64,000 nt of DNA from Rhodosporidiobolus odoratus (Eukaryota; Basidiomycota; Microbotryomycetes; Sporidiobolales; Sporidiobolaceae), in assembly GCA_034387635.1 (NCBI GenBank), contig JAOANU010000001.1, positions 186,001 through 250,000 of the forward strand, given 5' to 3'. Numbering within the stretch: the first letter of the stretch is position 1; the number at the start of each line of letters is the position of its first letter. The notes under the pieces were generated by a model, which searched no databases, was not told the origin of the DNA, and saw only the letters and a program-made list of their open reading frames with translations. This document shows, one piece after another, positions 56,291 to 64,000 of this stretch. The translations under genes were made by a program, and so were the position numbers.

Positions 56291-58022
56291 CAGTTTCACC
56301 TCCGCGTTCTCTCCATGCCAGTTCAAGATGAACTCGTAACAAAGTCACTGCATGTCTTCCGCCCAACGCTGTAGGCTCTCAGTACCACTGAGAGTGGGCA
56401 ACATGCCCTGTAACTCTACTAGCCACTGGTGGACTTTTACCGCTTTGATAAAGCTGGACAAGGTGTAAATGTTGAGAATTGGGAAAAGGGGAAAAGGGGC
56501 AGGTATGCTGTGATAGGCGACACAAGTATAGAGGGGTGAGTGCTGCATGGCAAGGGGCACGGTTTGACGTTTCCCGCATAGTTGGGAGTTGTTGGATAGC
56601 CCAGAGCTGGCGCTGCAAGTTGAGACAGTAAGGAACTTAGCCAAGCCTATGACCCCTCAGACCCCTTGGCCTACCTCATATCATGCAGCAACTGACTCAA
56701 CCCATTCAATCTGCAGAGTCAGCTACCGACGATCAGCTTGCAGTAGAAGCAAAAGTAAACATATCCCTCACTAGGGATTGCCAATCCGCCGGGAAGACTC
56801 TCCTATATCCGTCATGAGGATGCTTACCAAACAAATCAAGTACATATCCACACAACCAAGAAGGCCAGGGTCCCAACGCCAACTATGAATCAGTCCGAAC
56901 ACTTCATATAGAGCCGGTCTGCTTGGAAACATGTCAGATGCTGCTGTTCCAGTCAATGAAAGCGTAGCCCAGACACGACGTACAAATTCAGTGTAGGGCA
57001 CGGGAAAGGTGTGCATAGTAGGCCTAGAGAAGGAGGAGTTAACAGCATGCGAGCACGAGTTCGGAAGCTAGTAGCTATAGGGAATCCCGCATGATGCGAT
57101 CCGAACGACCGAACAAGGCTCCGCTTAGTATATGACGATCCCCTAGCACAGATCCGAATTTAGCACGGGGGCACAGCTTCGTAGCTACATCGGGAGCCAT
57201 ATACTGTACGCTTTTTCCGTCGTTGCCCACTATGAAAGTACCCACACAGCCCCCTCTTTTGTCTGTGGGTTTGTTCTGACTCTCAAGGGATCCGTAATAC
57301 GCCTGAAGAAGAGTACAAATGGCCAATAACTACGTTTTGAGAGCGCCGTACTCGAAACAAGAATTGAGAAGGTCCGAAGAAAGTCAGCTGCGATTCTCCC
57401 GCTCCCGGTTCTTTCTTGAACCGGTACGTACGTGCTTAATCAACGATCCTTGCCCGAGCTGTTCTCCGCCACCGTATGTATCCGCAATCGCCGGACTGCA
57501 ATACCACTGAGCAGCCCACCCAGTAGGACGCAGCAAAGTAAGCCTAGTATAGGTAAATACTACTGCAGATCAAAAGGATCGAGAGAGGAGAGAAGAAAAA
57601 AAGGACTACAACGAGAGACAGCGAAAGCGAGATGGACGAAAAACCGAATGAAAGAACTGAATGATTTGAGCGAATCGCAATTAAGAAAGGGAGTGGGCAA
57701 GGTCGATGCGCGGGGCATGGAGATATGGACTAGGGGGGTGAGCGAGCGTAGGGTAAAGAGGTGAGGGAGTGAGGAGGTGGTGGTGGTAGTGAAGATTAGG
57801 GCAAAAAAAAAAATGGACTGAAACGAAAACAGAACGAAGGAAAGAAAAATCATGGGTATCTAGGCGGTAGGGAGAAAGGGGTGAGAGTGGGGGTAAACAA
57901 CGAAAACGAGGCTAGTCGAGGAAGGAGCAAGAGACTCGGCGTTCGCTGGCATGACGACGAAGATGGACAGAAAGGGTGGGAGAATGCGAAGGGCGTGAGA
58001 TGAGGGACGGAGCAGGGGGCGC
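56291..58022. other. Intergenic, right flank of the retrotransposon
   Basis: About 1.7 kb, with less GC at first, then purine-rich from about 57560 to 57990 in the 3' flank of the G-gamma gene. Short minus-strand frames near 56771-57016 and 57075-57326 have no recognisable domain. Confidence 0.35.
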
Positions 58023-58831
58023 TTATTGCACCGTGCAGCACTGCAGACAGGAAGATATAGTTGTCAGTGCTGAAGCGTATGACAGAACATGGCACACGAA
58101 GAAGACAGAGAGGTAAAGCGGGACAATGTAAAGTGGGAAATCGAGAAAAATTGACGTACCCCTCCACTTGCCTGCGGCGCATACGGATCCTCGCCTTTTT
58201 GGACTGGTCCCCATACCGACGGTACGAGGTAGTCTCGGGTAGTCTTGCAGTAACGAATCAGACTGTTGTAACGGAATGTCGTTCGGGGTCATGATGCCAG
58301 TTTAGGCGAGATGCGGTGGAAGCAGGGACGACAGACGGTATCCGCGTCAATTGAGAGGCCGTAGACGAGTTGTACGTGCGCGGAATGGGCAAGGGCAGGT
58401 TAAAGAGCGATTCAAATCGGGCAGGGAGTGAGGAAAGAGGGGGACAGAACACAAGCGTCAATAGGCCAAGCTTCTCTCTCGCGACGGGTATCTACGCTCG
58501 TAAGGCAGAGTAAGAAGGGCGACGCACCTGGCTGATGCTTCCGAGACCCTAACCCTTTGCCGTTCGAGATCCTCCCTCAACCGTTGATTGTGCTCCGTCA
58601 GTCGTCGCAGCTTGAGCTCACTGCGAAGGGGGTCAAGCAGTCAGTAGCTGTCGGTGTCAGCAATGCTGACTAATAGCTAAGCAAGCGCGAGTGAAGTTGG
58701 GACAATAGGCCCGTTCGCGCGCCGTGGGGAGGCGGGGCGGGAACGGGTCAGGGATGAAAGAGAAGCTCTGAAGAAGGGAGAGATGAAGCGTACGACATCG
58801 AGGGTTTAGTGTTTTGCTTTCCACCTGACAT
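58023..58831 (-). CDS. Heterotrimeric G-protein gamma subunit (STE18-like)
   Basis: An 83-residue prenylated partner of G-beta, probably in pheromone signalling at the plasma membrane. Four exons traced: 58831-58794 ([12 protein letters not shown]), 58620-58528, 58262-58160 and 58040-58023. Together they total 252 coding bases including the stop, an exact multiple of three, with GT-AG at all three introns. Exon 2 is a coiled coil, [20 protein letters not shown]. Exon 3 has the gamma signature [16 protein letters not shown] and [11 protein letters not shown]. Exon 4 encodes only CCTVQ, so the C-terminus is a CAAX box (CTVQ) with an adjacent Cys for palmitoylation. A Gln at X favours farnesyl. 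Too fragmented to appear as one open frame. Upstream neighbour is a divergent Zn2Cys6 regulator. Confidence 0.88.
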
Positions 58832-59442
58832 ACTGGCTGGTTGTTGCTGTCGGTTTTGTAGTGATGAAAGAAGGGGGGACAAGCGGGAGGGAGAAGAGGT
58901 CGAGATGGAACGGGGTTCAGGCGGGGAGAGGAAGGGCCGGTCAAAGTAAAGGCCTGTAGTAGTGCACAGTGTGCCTCTCGGGTATCTAGCGGGTGTGCGT
59001 TTAGCCTTGTCGGTGAGCGGGTTGTTCCCCTTCCCACTCTCATCCAAAGGCGTCTTTCCTTTTTCCCTCCCGCACACAATTCTTGTAAATCATCATACTT
59101 GGCTCGTACCACTATACATGTGACCCTATAGTAAAGTCAAAGACCGTGATTCTTTCGTAAAGCAAGCCAAAGTAAGAGACAGGGGACTGTCCGCCGCTCA
59201 AACTTGTCAATGTCCGAAGTGGTCAACGCCGTCTTCTCTGTACTACTGCCTCGCTAGCAGCTGCTTTGCTTCCCTCGTAGCTGGCACTACTGCACTCAAG
59301 CGCCTCCCGAGGCTCAGCCGCTCCCCCCCTATCGTTGACCAGCCGGCTCTTTCCTAGTTCAAGCTCCTGTCAGACCCGAGGCCACTCGATCACCCTTCCC
59401 GCCTTTCCTTACCTGCCCTCTCTCTCCCCCTCCAGCAAGTCC
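58832..59442. promoter_or_regulatory. Divergent promoter region, G-gamma / Zn2Cys6 factor
   Basis: About 610 bp between head-to-head starts. No gene. Contains CCCGAGGCTC/CCGAGGCCAC words but no element I can name. Confidence 0.35.
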
Positions 59443-62400
59443 ATGCAGTACTACCCCGGTTATTCAAGCAAGCGACAGGCCAACGACGACCACTACTCTC
59501 GAGGCGGAGGCGGAGAAGTCGAGGAGAATGATTTCGCTGGTCCGGCTACATCTTCAGCCGGTACAGGATCAGGGACAGCAGGAGGGTCAACCACGTCGAA
59601 GAAGGCTCGAGGCGCGCCGACAGCACCACCGTTGAAAAGAGGCAGCGCGTGTGGACTGTGTAGGAAGAGAAAATTGGTCAGCCTGCCGTTCTTTCTCTTT
59701 CTCCACCCTTCTTCACCGGATTCCCCCCACTTTCTCCAGTCTCCCCTGGACCGCGAGGTCCTACTGATACACTCGAGCCTGGCAGAGGTGTGATGGGTCC
59801 CACCCTACCTGCGGGACTTGTTTGCGGTTGAACCATGACTGTGTCTATGGCGGTGCGGCTTTTTCTCCCCGTTACCTCGTCCGGTGTGGCTAGAATCCGG
59901 AGGCCTAGTCTGATTCGGCGATTCGCTGATCTTTCTGTCTGCTGCAGACCCGTCTCAGGAACGCCTGCAGGAGCGACAGCGAGAACTCGAGGAGCGAGTT
60001 CGTGCGTTTGTTCTGCCCTTTCTCCCTTTCCTCCCTTCCGTGATCGCCTCCGTGATCAAGCGCCCTGCGTACCGCCTCGCTCACGTCCCGCACATCTTGG
60101 ACTCTCCCTGAACCCTTTGCAATTGGCAGGAACTCTCGAAGCCGAACTTGAACACTACCGCTCTCAGCCTCAAGTCGCCCCACCGTCCGATCTCAATCTC
60201 ATAAACGGCAACTCGCACTCTGACACCTCTCCCTCATCCACTACGTCAACTGCCCTGCCTCCTCCTATACCGCCTCCACCACTCAACTCGCACCTTTCGT
60301 TCTCTTCTGCAAGCGCCGCTCCTTCCTCCTCTTCCGCTTTCCCGCCCGCACCGTCCTACCCGCCTCCGAACCTACCTCCAGCGCACCTCGCCGGTCATAC
60401 AACCTATGGCTCGGCGGCACAGAACGGACTGGGATATGACCCTTACACAACTTTCGGCGTTCCCCACGACCGCACACACTCAAATGGAAACGGAAACGGG
60501 CATAGTGATGCGCCTAATGCAGGAGTCGGAGCTGCGTACCTCGCCGCGGCCGCAGCTGCTGCTTCCGCCACGCCAAGTGGATACTCTAGTTATCCAGCTC
60601 CACCTTTCCTACCAGGCTCGAACAACGGCGCAGGCGGCATGAACCGGGATAGCGAAGCCTACCCCCTCCCTCCGCCTCTGCACTCGCATCCTTCCTACCT
60701 TTCCCACTCCCATGCACATATCCATACTTCCGCCCCGGCCACTCCTGTGTCGGGGACCATCTCGCTATCAGTCGATACCAATACAAACGGCGGGGGCGTT
60801 CAATCTTTCCCCTTCTCTGTCTCGTCCTCTGCGGCCCACCTGTCGGAGTTGATCAATCCGCCTTCTGTTGATGCGTCAGTCAGTACGGGTTCCCAAGGCG
60901 ATGGAGGGGAACAGCAAACCTCTGCGAATTTGAATGGGAACGGGAATGGAATTGGGATCAATGGATTCGGGTTTGAGGGATTCGGTCTCGGAGGCGGAGC
61001 TGGAGGAGGAGAGGTGTTGAGTGGAGGATACTTTGGTGGGGTCGGAGGAGATTTGGCGTTACCTGGGTTGGAGGTTATGCTGGATCTGTACGTCTTCTCC
61101 CTTTCGCTAGTCGAGCCATATCTGACCTCACCTTCACTTTCATCGCGCAGGGCCGACATCTATTTCACTACTCTTCACACCCATCTCCCTTTCCTACATC
61201 GCCGTCGGTTTCTTTACACTTTGCACCATCCTGCGTCTCTCACCTCGCCTCCTTCTCTCTCCCTGATCTTCGCCGTCCTAGCCCTTTCCTCCGCCTACCA
61301 CGACAACCCCTCCATTCGCACCTCCGGCTCAACCTGGTACACCTCCGCCCGAACGTCCGTCGAACTGGCCATCGCAGCCGGTCTTCAACCCTCCGGTATG
61401 CGAATCGCCTCCTTAACAGTCGAAACCGTTCAAGCTCTTTGTCTCCTCGCGCTGTACGAAACGGGTCAGAGTGATCATCAGAAAGCGTATTTGAGTGTGG
61501 GGTCTGCGATGAGGATTGCGAGTATGTTGGGATTGACTAGGATGGATGAGGATAGGGTTGCTAGGAGGACGGGGATGATGGGTGGGAAGAGGCTAACGCC
61601 GCCGGCTTTGCATGCCCTGCCGAAGGATGGGGTGTTGTTGGAGGAATGCCGGAGGACCATGTAAGTATGATTCCTCTTTTTTGCTCGTCCCCTAAGTTTG
61701 TCGCTGAACTGGCATATCCTTCTCTCCTTTCCCGACCTCATCATCCAGGTGCGCCGTCTTCGTCCTCGACCGCTTCGAATCCGCCACAGTCGGCTGGCCA
61801 GCCTCAATCTCAGAAGGCGAACTTCGTCTTCTCCTCCCCTGCTCCGACGCCCTCTTCGAAGCCGGAATTGTAGATCCAGATGGTGAAGACAATCCATTAT
61901 GGTGGCCGAACGATGGAGGGGGGAAGAGTGCCGAGAGGGGCTGGGAGGGAATCGTGAGGGAGGAGGAGAGTGAAGGGAGGGTCAAGTTGGAGGAGGAGGG
62001 GGAGGGAGGGGGGACGCGAAGGCCCGAGTTGCCGGTGGTGGGGATTTTCGCGTGGCTGTGTCGGACTGTGTGGCTGGGTGGGAGGATTCAGGCTGAGTGC
62101 TACAGGCCTAGCGGTGCGTTGCTTTTCTCATCTTTCTCATCTCTTCTGCCCTTCTGCCCCTCGTGTCCCTCCTGCAAACTGGCATCGACGCAGAGACAAG
62201 CTGGACGACCAACCTGCTGACGCTGTTCTCCTTCTCCGTCCTTTGGTTCTCTGCAGGTCCTCCCCCCGGCGGTCCCTGGAACAAACACGTCGACCTTGAC
62301 CCTCTCTCCTCCGCTCATGGCGACATGCTCGAGATGGATAAAGTGCTCGAGTATATCAGAGTGCGGTTCGGCAAGATGGCTAAGAAGGGAGTTGTGGAGA

Positions 62401-63803
62401 AGAAGGTCGAGGGCGGGGTGTTGGTGATTTTGGTTTTGACGAATTGGTGCGTTGATGATCCCTTTCGCTCCCTCTCCTCTCGTCATTCTCTCTTCCGCGC
62501 GTACCTTGTTGGAGCAATGTCGGGGACGCCAAGCGAAGCAATACGAAAGTGCCGAAGAGAAAGCTAACCTATCTTTCCCCCTCCTGTCGTTCCTTTCCTG
62601 CCTGTCGCTCAATACTCGCTTCTCTCCTTCTCTCTGCTTCTCCCCCCCCCCCCCCCCCCCCCCCCCTCTCTCTCTCTCTCCCTCTCTCTCTCTCTCTCTT
62701 GCTTTCCCTCTCCCTTGCTTGTCCGACCTGCTCCGCTGTTATGTTCGGCCCGCAGCATGCTCATGAACCTCTTCCACCTTCACGCCTCATCCGGCCTCTC
62801 CCAGCTGCCGTGGAACCCTTACGCCCCAAGCTTTGTCGGCTCGGCAGAGTATGCGATGCAGAGGTGCTGGGAGGCGGAGAGGTGCTTACATGAGGTGCGT
62901 GGTGTTGCATCGCTTTTCCCGTTCGCCGCCAGAAGTACTTCTCACGCAGGCAGACTCGCATTCGGCTGAGTCTATTGTCGATAAGTGTACGCTTAGTTGA
63001 CTCTGGCTTGACTACCGCAGATCCTAAGCCAGTTAGCAGCGTACGAGAACGGGCGAACAACGCTGCATCGAAGCAGAGCGACGACCTTTACAGCATTCGT
63101 TCCTTGTGCGTTGTCCCGTCTGCTGTCCATCCTTCGTGGCTCGCTAGCGCGAACGCACTGGGCTGATTCATTGCACACAGATGTTCTTTACGCTATCGCT
63201 TTCCCGGCCAAGTTTGCGATCGGGGATTGGTCTGTACTTGGTGCGTTGCCTTCCTCCCTCCTCCGTTCTCCTCACTCTGCAGGCTGCAGGCTGTTATCAT
63301 CATCACTCTCGCCCGTCTTCGTACGTTGAATATTATGCTGAACGCTGCTCCTCCTCGAACAGTCATCTCGCGCGACCGATCCGAAAACGTTGTCGCCCGC
63401 GTTGCGCAAGACCTCCCTTCCGGAGACGACGCATTCCCGCCTTCCTACTTCGAAGAACGTCTCGCGTTCGTTGACGCGGCTTGCGATGCGATGGATCGGA
63501 TTGGGATGGTATGGCCGATCGGGGTCAAGGTGCGTTGCTCTCCTCCTCCAAGCATGGGGCCTCGCTCTTCCCGCTGTACTTCCAACACTAGACATGAATG
63601 CTTACTTGTTCTTCTCGAATTCGCAGTTCGCCGCCATGGTTCGTGGCGACCGGATGAGACTCTTTGCTCGATCCCTCCAGCGGCAACAGCAGTATCAACA
63701 GCAGCAACAACAGCAGGGTGGCTCAGGTCCCAGTCCGCTGCACAGCCACCCGTACGCAAGTCCGGATTTGGCCGGCGATACAAGCGGGTTGAACGGGTTT
63801 TAG
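59443..63803 (+). CDS. Zn2Cys6 fungal-specific transcription factor
   Basis: Nuclear DNA-binding regulator, target unknown. The ATG at 59443 starts MQYYPGYSSKRQAND. The zinc cluster spans the first intron: ACGLCRKRKL at residues 69-78, then RCDGSHPTCGTC and LRLNHDCVYGD. Spacing is Cys70-x2-Cys73-x6-Cys80-x6-Cys87-x2-Cys90-x6-Cys97, the canonical pattern. A linker and coiled coil (ERLQERQRELEERV) follow, then about 350 residues rich in Ser, Pro, Gly and His. The middle-homology domain is recognisable: IYFTTLHTHLPFLHRRRFLY, VETVQALCLLALYETGQSDH, AYLSVGSAMRIASMLGLTRM, LLEECRRTMCAVFVLDRF and the more distal RDRSENVVARVAQDLPSG. A poly-Gln run near the end precedes GDTSGLNGF and the stop at 63801-63803. 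About ten introns, one holding a C26 tract. Confidence 0.88.
62642..62702 (+). repeat. C26 homopolymer followed by CT microsatellite
   Basis: Twenty-six consecutive C residues (62642-62667), then about 35 bases of CT/CCT repeats. They lie inside a 309-bp intron (62447-62755) of the Zn2Cys6 gene. Homopolymer length in the read may be inexact. Confidence 0.9.
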
Positions 63804-64000
63804 AAGGCGATTTGTCGCCGTTACGGTTCTCTTCCCCTCTGTCTTGACGTGCGTCCGCACTGCCCTCGTCTCTCTGCTTCCAAGGCCCAGTACCCCTCTC
63901 CACTCTTTGGACCATACTTCTCTTTCTTGCCGCATTCGAAATCGCCTTTTATTCTGGTCTTCGTTACCTGTTTGCCGCAGTACCTTCCCTTCTCGTACCG
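63804..64000. other. 3' flank of the Zn2Cys6 gene
   Basis: About 200 pyrimidine-rich bases to the window end. No feature recognised. Confidence 0.3.

Noticed and set aside
58540..58550. Telomere-like CCCTAACCC
   Set aside because: A single occurrence, inside the coding exon 2 of the G-gamma gene (antisense of the RVRV region).

Overview
The window looks like nuclear DNA of a basidiomycete fungus, most likely a GC-rich Pucciniomycotina yeast or smut relative (Rhodotorula/Sporobolomyces/Microbotryum type). The genes are protein-coding, tightly packed and cut by many short GT-AG introns (about 50-300 bp, donors such as GTACGT and GTGAGT). Products include a Zn2Cys6 regulator, a CAAX G-gamma subunit, a CLIP-170-like CAP-Gly protein and fungal ergosterol and isoleucine enzymes. 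The lineage is an inference from gene style, not from a marker gene. Exons were read by eye; where I traced splice sites I say so, and other exon ends are approximate.

Region 1 (1-25.2 kb) is a compact housekeeping block. In order it holds DBP10-type RNA helicase (minus, cut by the window edge), threonine dehydratase ILV1 (minus), a DUG3-like class II glutamine amidotransferase (plus), an NSE3/MAGE protein of the SMC5/6 complex (minus), mevalonate diphosphate decarboxylase (plus), a peroxisomal dienoyl-CoA isomerase with a PTS1 tail (minus), short-form tRNase Z (plus), a CLIP-170-like microtubule plus-end protein (minus), a membrane-anchored metallophosphatase (minus) and a hypothetical protein (minus). 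Several pairs are divergent over 340-550 bp and probably share promoters.

Region 2 (25.2-40.3 kb) is a looser accessory stretch. It holds an orphaned C-terminal half of a 2OG-Fe(II) oxygenase, a Myb-like plus C2H2 transcription factor, two consecutive multi-exon genes of no family I recognise, a purine-rich intergenic stretch and a decayed fatty-acid elongase (ELO) pseudogene.

Region 3 (about 40.8-57.5 kb) is a repeat and transposon island whose unique parts look less GC-rich. It contains a 31-33 bp tandem array of palindromic units between 105-bp direct repeats, a pogo/mariner-like non-autonomous element with a tRNA-like insert, a broken gag-like gene, repeat debris, and a nearly pristine 6.77-kb chromodomain Ty3/Gypsy retrotransposon. 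That element has 369-bp LTRs differing at one base and an ATTAT target duplication.

Region 4 (57.5-64 kb) returns to ordinary genes: a tiny four-exon heterotrimeric G-protein gamma subunit (minus) and a Zn2Cys6 fungal transcription factor (plus) with a C26 homopolymer in one intron.
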